Below are positions 13,989 through 20,497 of a stretch of 20,497 nt of DNA, in pieces; positions within the stretch are counted from its first letter, which is position 1, and each line of letters begins with the position of its first letter. The stretch is from CAYJLW01 sp964370965. GTDB taxonomy: Bacteria; Actinomycetota; Acidimicrobiia; UBA2766. The notes under the pieces were generated by a model. The model ran no database searches. It saw only the letters and a list, made by a program, of their open reading frames with translations, and was not told the DNA's origin. Both the position numbers and the translations under genes were made by a program. The stretch covers positions 1-20,497 of the forward strand of contig CAYJLW010000076.1 in NCBI GenBank assembly GCA_964370965.1, read 5' to 3'.

Positions 13989-15014
13989 ATGGGGAAGCTG
14001 AGCAAGCTCACGGCGCTCGCCGCCGGGGTGGGTGCCGGGTATGCGTTCGAGCGTCTGACGCGCAACCGCCTTCTCGGGGTGGACGACTACCGCCTGGCGT
14101 CGGACTACCGGCGGGAACCGGGCGAGGAGGGCCATGTGGCGGGTCCCCACGGCGAGGTCTATTGGCATGCGGCCGGGGAGGGCGAGCCCCAGTTCCTCTT
14201 CGTGCACGGTGTCACGCTGGACGGATCGATCTGGCAGGCCCAGATGGACGCCCTCCGCGTCGCCCACCGGGTGGTGGCGATCGACCAGCGGGGCCACGGT
14301 CGCTCCGCGGAGCTCGAGGGCCCGGTGGAGCTCTCGCACCTCGCCGACGACTTGGCCGCGGTGATCACGTCCCTGGACATGCGCGACGTGGTGGTCGTGG
14401 GCCACAGCATGGGCGGCATGGTCACCCAGCAGTTCCTCGTCGACCACCCCGACCTGCGCGAGGAGCGCCTCCGGGGCGTCGTCCTCGTCGACACCCGGCC
14501 CAACGGCCGCATGGTGACCGGCAACGGTGTCACGTTGCTGGAGGAGCTCGCCCACGTCGAGGAGCGCCACTCGGCCAAGATCGCGCACCAGGTCATGCGA
14601 CTGCCCGTGAGCAAGTTCGTGGACAACGACGCCTCCCGGTTCGTCGCCCGCCTCGGCTTCGGGCGGCGGCCACCGCGCGGGGCCGTCGAGTACACGCACG
14701 AGCTCATGTCCACATGCCCGGAGCAGACCCTCGAGTTCGCCGTCCACGGCGTCCTGGGATTCGACGTCACCTGTCACCTGCCGGACGTTCCCACCCCCGC
14801 CCTCGTCGTCCACGGGAGCTGGGACCTCCCCGTTCCCCTTCCGGCGGGCCGCCAGATCGCCGGGCTCCTCCCGAACGCCCGCCTGGAGATCCTCCCCGGT
14901 GCCGGCCACATGCCCATGTACGAGGCTCCCGAGGCACTCACCCGCCTCATCGAGGACTTCGCCGCGTCACTGCCGCCCGTGGGCGCCGTGGCCGAGCCCG
15001 CCCGCACGGCCTGA
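13989..15014 (+). CDS. Alpha/beta hydrolase with N-terminal hydrophobic segment
   Basis: A 341-residue alpha/beta-hydrolase-fold protein; the exact substrate is unknown. Core motifs: FLFVHGVTLDGSIW (oxyanion region), IDQRGHGRS, VVGHSMGGMV (nucleophile Ser in G-H-S-M-G), VVHGSWDLPVPL (acid Asp) and GAGHMPMYEAPE (His). Residues ~4-22 (LSKLTALAAGVGAGYAFE) are a mildly hydrophobic helix that could anchor the protein to the membrane, but there is no signal-peptidase site I trust. The ATG is preceded by GGAGG nine bases upstream, within the alr 3' end. A hydrolase of this type between alr and tsaE is a known actinobacterial arrangement. It converges with vapC. Confidence 0.88.
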   Translation: MGKLSKLTALAAGVGAGYAFERLTRNRLLGVDDYRLASDYRREPGEEGHVAGPHGEVYWHAAGEGEPQFLFVHGVTLDGSIWQAQMDALRVAHRVVAIDQRGHGRSAELEGPVELSHLADDLAAVITSLDMRDVVVVGHSMGGMVTQQFLVDHPDLREERLRGVVLVDTRPNGRMVTGNGVTLLEELAHVEERHSAKIAHQVMRLPVSKFVDNDASRFVARLGFGRRPPRGAVEYTHELMSTCPEQTLEFAVHGVLGFDVTCHLPDVPTPALVVHGSWDLPVPLPAGRQIAGLLPNARLEILPGAGHMPMYEAPEALTRLIEDFAASLPPVGAVAEPARTA

Positions 15015-15050
15015 GGCGGGTCGGGGGCCCCGGTGGCCCGGGCGTCAGGC
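15009..15050. terminator. Probable bidirectional terminator between converging genes
   Basis: GCCTGA (15009-15014) pairs with TCAGGC (15045-15050). The outer stem contains the stop codons of both converging genes. The loop holds a further G/C helix (GGGCC 15025-15029 with GGCCC 15035-15039). No T tract is present. Confidence 0.4.
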
Positions 15051-15479
15051 GTCGGCGACGGGGCGGGTCGTCTCGAGGCGCCCGAAGCGGGCGAAGTCGC
15101 GGTCGAAGGTGGCGACGACAGCGCCCTGCTCCATCGCCAAAGCCGCCACGTAGGCGTCAGCGGCGAGGTCGCCGCGTGCGTCGTCCTCGGTGCAGAGCGT
15201 CTCGAAGATCGAGAGGTGCCCGTCACCGGGGACCGTGGGCACTGAATGCGGATGGGCTCTCACCGCCCGCAGGAACGAGAAGGCCTCGGCCGCCGTCGAC
15301 GGCACCCGGAAGACCCGCCGATGAGTCGTGATGCGCACGAAGGACGCCCAGACGGTGTCCGGGACCGTGAAGCGGCCGGTTCCCGCGAGCAGGGTGTCGA
15401 ACCAGGGCCGCACCATCTCGTGGTGGGGGTGGTCGCCCCGGTAGGCGGCGACGAGAACGTTGACGTCCAGGAGGATCAC
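15045..15479 (-). CDS. vapC: VapC-like PIN-domain ribonuclease toxin
   Basis: A 144-residue PIN-domain protein. VapC toxins are Mg2+-dependent RNases that cleave tRNA or rRNA when released from VapB. Asp5 in MILLDVNVLVAAYRGDHPHH is the first acidic ligand; the C-terminal part shows DLAADAYVAALAMEQGAVVATFDRDFARF, with the other conserved acidic residues. The position often holding Glu in other VapCs reads ASFVRITTHRRVF here; I believe this subfamily commonly lacks that Glu, so I do not call it dead. The start ATG overlaps the vapB stop by 4 nt (ATGA). It converges with the hydrolase. Confidence 0.88.
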   Translation of the reverse strand: MILLDVNVLVAAYRGDHPHHEMVRPWFDTLLAGTGRFTVPDTVWASFVRITTHRRVFRVPSTAAEAFSFLRAVRAHPHSVPTVPGDGHLSIFETLCTEDDARGDLAADAYVAALAMEQGAVVATFDRDFARFGRLETTRPVADA

Positions 15480-15733
15480 CTGAGCTGCTCGACGGGGCGG
15501 TCGTCGTCCAGGACTTCCAGCGTCGCCCGGGTCGAGCTGAGATCGACGCCGGGGCGCACGCCGGTTCCGCGGGTGAAGACGGGGACCGTGGGCCGCTCAG
15601 CCTCGGCGTGGCCGCCGGCCAGTTCCCGACGGAGCGCCTCCTCGATGAGCTCGCCCAGCGTGAGGCCGAGTCGGCGCGCCCGTTGCCTCGCCCTCTCCAG
15701 CAGCTTGTCGTCGACGGAGACCGTGGTGCGCAT
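15476..15733 (-). CDS. vapB: VapB-like ribbon-helix-helix antitoxin
   Basis: 85 residues. The N-terminal MRTTVSVDDKLLERARQRAR, with the following LGLTLGELIEEALRREL, is a ribbon-helix-helix DNA-binding domain (~1-40). The C-terminal half (VPVFTRGTGVRPGVDLSS) matches the toxin-binding arm of this VapB group. Antitoxins of this type block the PIN active site and repress their own operon. The ATG lies within a 17-bp palindrome and 7 nt after TAGCAT, with no ribosome-binding site, so the mRNA is probably leaderless. A small tail, DDDRPVEQLR, overlaps vapC. Confidence 0.88.
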   Translation of the reverse strand: MRTTVSVDDKLLERARQRARRLGLTLGELIEEALRRELAGGHAEAERPTVPVFTRGTGVRPGVDLSSTRATLEVLDDDRPVEQLR

Positions 15734-15764
15734 GATGCGTATGCTAGCGCATCATGCGCACCAC
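15723..15764 (-). promoter_or_regulatory. VapB operator: 17-bp perfect inverted repeat over the vapB start, with -10 box
   Basis: Positions 15723-15739 and 15748-15764 are exact reverse complements, separated by 8 bp (TATGCTAG). The spacer holds a minus-strand TAGCAT (15746-15741), a TANNNT -10 box that would start RNA at the vapB ATG (15733). A dimeric VapB bound here would block the promoter directly, as expected for autoregulation. Confidence 0.75.
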
Positions 15765-15798
15765 CGGGTGAGGGGGATTCCGCCCGCCCCCGCCTGGC

Positions 15799-15804
15799 TA
15801 CGAT
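15799..15804 (+). promoter_or_regulatory. Possible -10 box (TACGAT) for the udg-tsaEBD operon
   Basis: TACGAT fits TANNNT and would give a leader of about 40 nt before the glycosylase start. The -35 position (about 15776-15781, GATTCC) is weak, so this is tentative. Confidence 0.3.
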
Positions 15805-15849
15805 GGCTGTGCCCCGTCCCGACGAGCGCGACATGTGGGGGGACGACCG

Positions 15850-16518
15850 ATGACCGACCTCGAAGCGCTGGCCCAGGAAGCAGCCGGGTGCCGGAAGTGC
15901 GGGCTCTGCGGCACCCGTACGCGGGTCGTCTTCGGCGTGGGATCACCGCGGGCCGACCTCATGTTCGTGGGCGAGGCGCCCGGGTTCCACGAGGATGCAC
16001 AGGGCATCCCGTTCGTGGGGGCGGCCGGCCGGCTCCTCACCGGCCTCTTGGGCGAGATCGGCCTGGGTCGCGACGACGTGTACATCGCGAACGTCCTGAA
16101 GTGCCGCCCCCCGGCCAACCGCGACCCGCTGCCCGCCGAGATCGAGGCCTGCACGCCGTACCTCGAACGCCAACTCGACCTCGTCGACCCCGGCGTGGTC
16201 GTGACGTTGGGCAACTTCGCCACGAAGTACCTCCTGCGCACGGCCGAGGGCATCACCAGGTTGCGGGGCCGGCGGTTCCGCTACCGCGGGGGCGGCCTCG
16301 TCCCGACGTACCACCCGGCGGCCGTCCTGCGGGGCGGGGAGCGCAGGATGGAGGAGATACGAGCGGACTTCCGGGTCGTCCGCCTCACGCTCGACGAGCT
16401 CGCGGCCCCGCCGGCGACCGTCGACGTCGCCGAGACCGGCCCCGGCAGCGAGACTCCCCCCGGCGGGGGTACTGCTGTGGAGAACGACGGCGAGAGGGCG
16501 CAGCTTGGTCTCTTCTGA
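15850..16518 (+). CDS. udg: Family 4 uracil-DNA glycosylase (4Fe-4S)
   Basis: Removes uracil from DNA in base-excision repair. The 222-residue protein has the family 4 motif GEAPGFHEDAQGIPFVGAAGRLL (41-63), the C-terminal HPAA motif (THY-HPAAVL region) and four spaced cysteines, Cys14, Cys17, Cys85 and Cys101, which fit the Fe-S cluster ligands; Cys20 is extra. The last ~45 residues are Pro/Gly/Glu-rich and end in QLGLF. That resembles the C-terminal QLxLF-type clamp-binding peptide used by DNA repair proteins, an inference worth testing. ATG 15850 is chosen over an in-frame GTG at 15835 because GGGGGGA lies at the right distance. The TTG of tsaE overlaps its 3' end. Confidence 0.9.
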   Translation: MTDLEALAQEAAGCRKCGLCGTRTRVVFGVGSPRADLMFVGEAPGFHEDAQGIPFVGAAGRLLTGLLGEIGLGRDDVYIANVLKCRPPANRDPLPAEIEACTPYLERQLDLVDPGVVVTLGNFATKYLLRTAEGITRLRGRRFRYRGGGLVPTYHPAAVLRGGERRMEEIRADFRVVRLTLDELAAPPATVDVAETGPGSETPPGGGTAVENDGERAQLGLF

Positions 16519-17032
16519 GGCGCTCCGGGTGCGCAGCCCGTCGGCGGCGGCGACCGCCGCGCTCGGAGAGGCGGTCGCCCGGCTCCTCGCCCCTGGCGAC
16601 GTCGTCGTCCTCGGCGGCGAGCTCGGTGCCGGCAAGACCACCTTTACGGGGGGCGTCGCCCGCGCCCTGGGGGTGTCCGGGCCCGTGACGAGCCCGACGT
16701 TCACCATCTGCTCCGAGCACGCCGGCGGCAGCGGCGAGCCCGTGCTCGCCCACCTCGACCTGTACCGCCTGGAGCGCCTGTCGGAGCTCGAGGACGTCGG
16801 CATCGACGAGATCCTCGGAGGGGAGTGCGTCGTGGTCGTCGAGTGGGGTGACACGGTGGGCGCCTTCCTGGGGGCCGACCGTCTCGAGATCGACCTCACC
16901 TACCCCAGCGGCGAGAGCGAAGAGGTCCGTGACCTCACGGTCGTGGGCTACGGCCGGCGCTGGGCGGTGGCCTGGACGCGGCTCCGCAAGGCGGTCGCCG
17001 ACTGGGAACGCGAATCCGGGGCGGCCGCCTGA
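16505..17032 (+). CDS. tsaE: tRNA t6A37 biosynthesis ATPase TsaE
   Basis: TsaE is the ATPase that drives turnover of the TsaB-TsaD complex making threonylcarbamoyl-adenosine at tRNA position 37. Motifs: GELGAGKTTF (Walker A, 38-47), SPTFTI (switch-like), HLDLYRL (conserved Asp) and VVVVEWGD (Walker B-like). It has 175 residues, slightly long for the family, with a ~30-residue basic C-terminal addition (WAVAWTRLRKAVADWERE). The TTG start overlaps the glycosylase stop by 14 nt and has GAGAGGG upstream; GTG 16529 is the alternative and has a weaker site. Its stop shares a base with the tsaB ATG. Confidence 0.92.
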   Translation: MVSSEALRVRSPSAAATAALGEAVARLLAPGDVVVLGGELGAGKTTFTGGVARALGVSGPVTSPTFTICSEHAGGSGEPVLAHLDLYRLERLSELEDVGIDEILGGECVVVVEWGDTVGAFLGADRLEIDLTYPSGESEEVRDLTVVGYGRRWAVAWTRLRKAVADWERESGAAA

Positions 17033-17748
17033 TGCTCCTCCTGGCGATCGTGTCGTCCACGCCGCAGGCTTCGGTCGCGCTGGGCGGGCCGGGGTGCGTC
17101 CTGGCCCGGGCGTCCCTCGGGCGCCCCCATGCCCACGCCGAGTTCCTCGCTCCGGCGATCCGCTTCTGCGCCGAGCAGGCCCGCGTCGAACTCGACCAAC
17201 TCTGCGGTGTCGCCGTCGACTGCGGGCCGGGCCTGTTCACCGGCCTCCGGGTGGGGATCGCCACCGCAAAGGCGGTTTCACTCACGCTCGGGATCCCGAT
17301 CGTGAGCTTCCCCAGCCTCGACCTCCTCGCTTTCGGGGCCCGCTTCACGCGCCGGGAGATCTGTGCCGCCGTCGACGCCCGCCGCGACGAGGTGTTCACG
17401 GCCCGCTACCGACCCACGCCGGGGGGGGTGGAGCGGGTCTCGGAATACGAGGTCTGCAGCCCCGAGACGCTGGCCTGGGACCTCGCTGCCCACGGACGTG
17501 ACGTCCTCGTCGTCGGCGACGGCGGCCTCGTCCACTCCGACGTCTTTGCCCATGTCGAGGGGGCCGTTCTCGCCGACACCACGTACGCCCATCCGTCGGC
17601 GGCGGCGGCCCTGGAGCTCGCCGCCGCTCGCTTCGGGCAGGAGGACTTCGGGCGGCCGGCGGACGTCGCCCCGATGTATCTGCGCCGTTCCGAGGCGGAG
17701 ATCAAGTGGGACGAGCGCCGCGCCGGGGCCGGGGGAGGCGGGACATGA
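17032..17748 (+). CDS. tsaB: tRNA t6A37 threonylcarbamoyltransferase complex dimerisation subunit TsaB
   Basis: TsaB pairs with TsaD in the t6A synthase; it is an inactive ASKHA-fold paralogue of TsaD. The 238-residue protein begins LLLAIVSSTPQASVAL, with HAEFLAPAI and GPGLFTGLRVGIATAKAVSL as the family signature, followed by DARRDEVFTARY. Typical length is ~220-240. The first-strand motif keeps SST in place of the usual D-T-S. The ATG overlaps the tsaE TGA by one base, and its own TGA overlaps the rimI ATG (ATGA), so tsaE, tsaB and rimI are translationally coupled. Confidence 0.94.
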   Translation: MLLLAIVSSTPQASVALGGPGCVLARASLGRPHAHAEFLAPAIRFCAEQARVELDQLCGVAVDCGPGLFTGLRVGIATAKAVSLTLGIPIVSFPSLDLLAFGARFTRREICAAVDARRDEVFTARYRPTPGGVERVSEYEVCSPETLAWDLAAHGRDVLVVGDGGLVHSDVFAHVEGAVLADTTYAHPSAAAALELAAARFGQEDFGRPADVAPMYLRRSEAEIKWDERRAGAGGGGT

Positions 17749-18290
17749 GCACCGACGCCCTGACTGTGACGCTCACGCCAATGCGGGGCTCGCACCTCGA
17801 CCGCGTGCTCGAGATCGAGGCGCAGTCGTACCCGAAGCCCTGGACTCCTTCCCTGTTCCGTTCCGAGATCGCCCTGCGCACGTCCCGGGCGTACTACGTG
17901 GCCCTCGTCCACGGCGACGTCGTCGGCTACGGCGGGCTCATGATGGTGGGCGACGAGGGCCACGTCACCAACGTCGCCGTGGACCCGGAGCGGCGCCGCC
18001 AGGGCATCGCCACTCGCCTCCTGGTGCAACTCGTCCGGGAGGCGATCCGCCGCGGCGCCCAGCGCTTCACCCTGGAGGTGCGCACCTCGAACGAGGCGGC
18101 GCAGGCGATGTACCGCAGCTTCGGTCTCGCGCCCGTAGGGATGCGGCGCCGCTACTACAGCGACACGGGCGAGGACGCCCTCGTCATGACTGCCACGGAG
18201 ATCGCCGGAGCGCCCTACGTCGGCCGTCTCCGGGCCCTTGCCGACGCTCTGCCGGGCGCCACGGTCGTCGAGGCGGCCCCGCCGTGGTGA
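17745..18290 (+). CDS. rimI: Ribosomal protein S18 N-alpha-acetyltransferase (GNAT)
   Basis: A GNAT acetyltransferase; RimI acetylates the N-terminus of S18 and perhaps other proteins. It has 181 residues. LEIEAQSYPKPWTPSLFRSE matches the RimI N-terminal substrate region; HVTNVAVDPERRRQGIATRLL contains the acetyl-CoA pyrophosphate loop R-R-x-x-G-x-A; LEVRTSNEAAQAMYRSFGL is motif B; and RRRYYSDTGEDALVM is the typical RimI end. A ~30-residue tail follows. The ATG with GGAGG six bases upstream is preferred to an upstream in-frame codon at 17706. Neighbours tsaB and tsaD are its usual partners. Confidence 0.93.
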   Translation: MSTDALTVTLTPMRGSHLDRVLEIEAQSYPKPWTPSLFRSEIALRTSRAYYVALVHGDVVGYGGLMMVGDEGHVTNVAVDPERRRQGIATRLLVQLVREAIRRGAQRFTLEVRTSNEAAQAMYRSFGLAPVGMRRRYYSDTGEDALVMTATEIAGAPYVGRLRALADALPGATVVEAAPPW

Positions 18291-18384
18291 GCGCAGGGGG
18301 CGGCAACGCTGCCTTCTTCGCCGGAGCGCGGAGCACCGCCCCTCACGCGACGTGTCGCCGTCCGATCCGTCACGGGGAGGACGT

Positions 18385-19386
18385 GTGCCCCTGATACTCG
18401 GGATCGAGTCCTCCTGCGACGAGACCGCCGCCGCAGTCGTCGCCGACGGCCGCATGGTCATGTCCAGCGTCGTCGCCAGCCAGCATGACACGCACGCCCC
18501 CTTCGGAGGTGTCGTGCCCGAGCTCGCCGCCCGCGCTCACGTGGAGCGCATCGACGGCGTGATCTCCGACGCCCTCGCCGTGGCCGGCACCGTTCCCCGC
18601 CGACTCGACGCCGTCGCCGTCACGACCGGTCCGGGCCTCGCCGGGGCGCTCCTCGTGGGGGTGGCGGCGGCGAAGGGCGTGGCGCTGGCGGCCGGCCTTC
18701 CGCTCGTGGGCGTGAACCACGTCGCGGCCCACGCGTACGCGAACGTGATCGACTACCCGGACTTCGCTCCGCCCGCCGTCGTCCTCGTGGTCTCCGGGGG
18801 CCACACGGTCCTCGCCCTGTGGCGTGACGACTGGGGCTTCGACGTCCTCGGCCAGACCGTCGACGACGCCGCCGGGGAGGCCTTCGACAAGGTGGCCCGC
18901 TACCTCGGTCTGGGCTACCCGGGAGGCCCGGCCATAGACCGCCTCGCGGCCGATGGCGACCCGGGTGCCCTGTCCCTGCCCCGCGCGATGCGCCGCGAGG
19001 GCCACGACTTCTCCTTCAGCGGCCTCAAGACAGCCGTCGTGCGGGCAGTGCGGGCGGCGGACGACTCCGGAACGCCGTGGGATGCCGCGGACGTGGCGGC
19101 GTCGTTCCAGGCTGCGGTCGTGGACGTCCTCGTGGAGAAGACGATCAGGGCCGCCGGCGACACCGGGGTCGCCAGGGTCGCCCTCGCCGGGGGGGTGGCG
19201 GCGAACTCGCTGCTCCGCCTGGAGCTGGAAGCCGCCTGCATGGAGGTCGGCCTGGGCTGCAATGTCCCCAGCCTGGGCCTCTGCGGGGACAACGGGGCGA
19301 TGATCGCGTCCGCCGCCGACCGCCGTGTCGCCGCCGGGGACTTCGACGACCTCGACGTCGGAGTCCGCCCGACCTGGCCCTTGTGA
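18385..19386 (+). CDS. tsaD: tRNA N6-adenosine threonylcarbamoyltransferase TsaD
   Basis: The catalytic subunit of t6A37 synthesis, transferring the threonylcarbamoyl group to tRNAs that read ANN codons. It has 333 residues. ILGIESSCDETA opens the ASKHA fold; His112 and His116 in NHVAAHAYAN are metal ligands; LVVSGGHT, GLGYPGGPAIDRLA, DFSFSGLKTAV, AGGVAANSLLR and CGDNGAMIA (with a metal Asp) are the family signatures. Start: GTG 18385, with GGGGAGG just upstream. An in-frame frame opens earlier, but the protein family begins at this residue. It is separated from rimI by 94 nt in which I see no clear promoter. A hairpin terminator follows. Confidence 0.96.
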   Translation: MPLILGIESSCDETAAAVVADGRMVMSSVVASQHDTHAPFGGVVPELAARAHVERIDGVISDALAVAGTVPRRLDAVAVTTGPGLAGALLVGVAAAKGVALAAGLPLVGVNHVAAHAYANVIDYPDFAPPAVVLVVSGGHTVLALWRDDWGFDVLGQTVDDAAGEAFDKVARYLGLGYPGGPAIDRLAADGDPGALSLPRAMRREGHDFSFSGLKTAVVRAVRAADDSGTPWDAADVAASFQAAVVDVLVEKTIRAAGDTGVARVALAGGVAANSLLRLELEAACMEVGLGCNVPSLGLCGDNGAMIASAADRRVAAGDFDDLDVGVRPTWPL

Positions 19387-19389
19387 CGG

Positions 19390-19406
19390 AGGGGACTCCG
19401 TCCCCT
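19390..19406 (+). terminator. AGGGGAC-TCC-GTCCCCT hairpin after tsaD
   Basis: A perfect 7-bp stem (19390-19396 with 19400-19406) closes a TCC loop directly after the tsaD stop; two further T follow the arm. It separates tsaD from the groES promoter. Confidence 0.55.
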
Positions 19407-19444
19407 TTCCGGCCCCGCCGTCCCGGAACCGGGCCGCGGGAGAT

Positions 19445-19473
19445 TTGACGGGGCTGACGCTCGCGAATACTCT
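19445..19473 (+). promoter_or_regulatory. groES-groEL promoter
   Basis: TTGACG (19445-19450) and TACTCT (19468-19473) are 17 bp apart. The predicted start near 19480 falls inside the CIRCE element, as expected for repression by HrcA. Confidence 0.7.
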
Positions 19474-19476
19474 CTG

Positions 19477-19503
19477 CTAGCACTCGGCTATCGTGAGTGC
19501 TAA
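19477..19503 (+). promoter_or_regulatory. CIRCE operator (HrcA site)
   Basis: TAGCACTC (19478-19485), 9 spacer bases, and GAGTGCTAA (19495-19503) form the CIRCE inverted repeat. The left arm begins with C rather than T (19477), one mismatch from the consensus; the rest is perfect. HrcA binds here and releases on heat or misfolding stress. Confidence 0.95.
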
Positions 19504-19545
19504 CTGCGTCCGGTCGTGTCGTCCGCACGGCCACAAGGAGGATCA

Positions 19546-19848
19546 ATGAACCTCAAGCCCCTGCAGGACCGGGTGATCGTTCGCCCCAAGGAGAGCGAGG
19601 AGATGACGGCGTCGGGAATCGTCATCCCTGACACCGCCAAGGAGAAGCCCCAAGAGGGCGAGGTCCTCGCTGTCGGCCCCGGCGACTACCGCGACGGCAA
19701 CCTCGTCGAGGTCGGCGTGAGCGTCGGCGACGCCGTCATCTACTCCAAGTACGGCGGCACCGAGATCACCGTCGACGGTGAGGACCTCCTCATCCTCACC
19801 TCCCGCGACATCCTCGCCGTCGTCGAGCCCACCAAGAAGAAGAAGTAA
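19546..19848 (+). CDS. groES: Co-chaperonin GroES
   Basis: GroES is the heptameric lid of the GroEL folding chamber. The 100-residue protein begins LKPLQDRVIVRP, has the mobile loop (ESEEMTASGIVIPDTAKEKPQ), and carries GEVLAVGPG, VGVSVGDAVIYSKYGGTEI and ILTSRDILAVVE. It ends in four lysines, slightly beyond the usual end. The ATG has a near-perfect AAGGAGG five bases upstream; the longer frame above it is non-homologous. Control by CIRCE/HrcA; it precedes groEL by 15 nt. Confidence 0.97.
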   Translation: MNLKPLQDRVIVRPKESEEMTASGIVIPDTAKEKPQEGEVLAVGPGDYRDGNLVEVGVSVGDAVIYSKYGGTEITVDGEDLLILTSRDILAVVEPTKKKK

Positions 19849-19863
19849 GAGAGGCCACCGAAC

Positions 19864-20497
19864 ATGCCGAAGATCATCCGTTTCGACGAGGACGCCCGGC
19901 GCGGCCTCGAGTCCGGCGTCAACAAGCTCGCCGACGCCGTCAGGGTCACGCTCGGGCCCCGCGGCCGCAACGTCGTCCTCGAGAAGAAGTTCGGGGCGCC
20001 CACCATCACCAACGACGGCGTCACGATCGCCCGCGAGGTGGAGCTCGACGACCCCTACGAGAACATGGGGGCGCAGCTCGCCAAGGAAGTCGCCACCAAG
20101 ACCAACGACGTCGCCGGTGACGGCACGACGACCGCCACCCTCCTCGCCCAGGCGATGGTGCGAGAAGGCATGCGCAACGTCGCCGCGGGTGCCAACCCGA
20201 TGGACCTGAAGAGGGGCATCGAGGCAGCGGTCGAGGCCGCCGTCTCCGCCCTGGAGAAGATGGCCCGCGACGTCGAGGGCAAGGCCGAGATCGCCAACGT
20301 GGCGTCCATCTCCGCCAACAACGACCGCGCCATCGGCGAGGAGATCGCCGAGGCCATCGACAAGGTCGGCAAGGACGGCGTCGTCACCGTCGAGGAGTCC
20401 AACACCTTCGGCCTCGAGCTCGACTTCGTCGAGGGGATGCAGTTCGACAAGGGCTACATCTCGCCGTACTTCGTCACCGACCCGGAGCGGATGGAGA
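19864..20497 (+). CDS. groEL: Chaperonin GroEL, N-terminal part (cut by window end)
   Basis: ATP-driven protein-folding chamber subunit. The first 211 codons are present: PKIIRFDEDARRGLESGVNKLADAVRVTLGPRGRNVVLEKKFG, NDGVTIAREVEL, and GDGTTTATLLAQAMV (nucleotide-binding loop with the catalytic Asp), then NVASISANND, DKVGKDGVVTVEES and EGMQFDKGYISPYFVT of the intermediate and apical domains. The sequence runs off the window without a stop. GAGAGG lies about nine bases before the ATG. Co-transcribed with groES. Confidence 0.97.
   Translation, partial: MPKIIRFDEDARRGLESGVNKLADAVRVTLGPRGRNVVLEKKFGAPTITNDGVTIAREVELDDPYENMGAQLAKEVATKTNDVAGDGTTTATLLAQAMVREGMRNVAAGANPMDLKRGIEAAVEAAVSALEKMARDVEGKAEIANVASISANNDRAIGEEIAEAIDKVGKDGVVTVEESNTFGLELDFVEGMQFDKGYISPYFVTDPERME

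Noticed and set aside
15045..15479. VapC as a catalytically dead toxin because a usual Glu position reads Ser
   Set aside because: The other acidic residues are intact, and this VapC subfamily seems commonly to lack Glu there.
1..20497. CRISPR arrays, insertion sequences, prophage or integrase genes
   Set aside because: No regularly spaced repeats, transposase or integrase motifs were seen; the VapBC pair is the only clearly accessory module.

Overview
The window looks like a scaffold piece from an uncultured, high-GC actinomycete-like bacterium (Actinomycetota; Acidimicrobiia is my guess, not a proof). The case rests on GC-rich codon use, frequent GTG starts, -10 boxes of the TANNNT type, a 6C-type small RNA, and the gene order rplM-rpsI-glmM ... 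glmS-nnr-alr ... tsaE-tsaB-rimI-tsaD-groES-groEL, which is a familiar actinobacterial order. A run of 10 N at 11205-11214 inside G/C homopolymers marks an unresolved assembly gap.

Layout. 2-274: 3' end of an FAD-dependent oxidoreductase. 275-751: gene-free stretch with a train of hairpins; on the minus strand three of them carry exactly six C in the loop, the signature of the 6C small RNA. 4790-752 (minus): a tightly overlapping three-gene operon, AlkP-superfamily phosphodiesterase, then threonine ammonia-lyase (ilvA), then a PucR-type regulator. The first protein appears to be a circularly permuted AlkP enzyme. 4863-7471 (plus): promoter, rplM (with a long Lys/Ala then Glu/Ala tail), rpsI, glmM. 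7651-8907: an alpha/beta hydrolase. 8908-9266: a leader RNA holding a glmS ribozyme, followed by glmS. 11343-15014: nnr, alr and a second alpha/beta hydrolase. 15045-15733 (minus): a VapBC toxin-antitoxin pair with a 17-bp palindromic operator over its start. 15850-19386: family 4 uracil-DNA glycosylase, tsaE, tsaB, rimI, tsaD. 19445-20497: HrcA/CIRCE-controlled groES and the first 211 codons of groEL.

How it fits together. glmM and glmS are two steps of UDP-GlcNAc supply for peptidoglycan, alr supplies D-alanine, nnr repairs damaged NAD(P)H, tsaE/B/D make the t6A37 modification of tRNA, and rimI acetylates ribosomal protein. It is a housekeeping translation and cell-wall block with a chaperone operon at its end.

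The most striking finding is the glmS ribozyme at about 9044-9190. It matches the known core (cleavage site A/GCGCC, GACGAGG, ATCGAG, TCGGCGGAT) and lies directly upstream of glmS, in a genome type outside the Firmicutes where this ribozyme is best known. The permuted phosphodiesterase and the three-hairpin 6C RNA come next.
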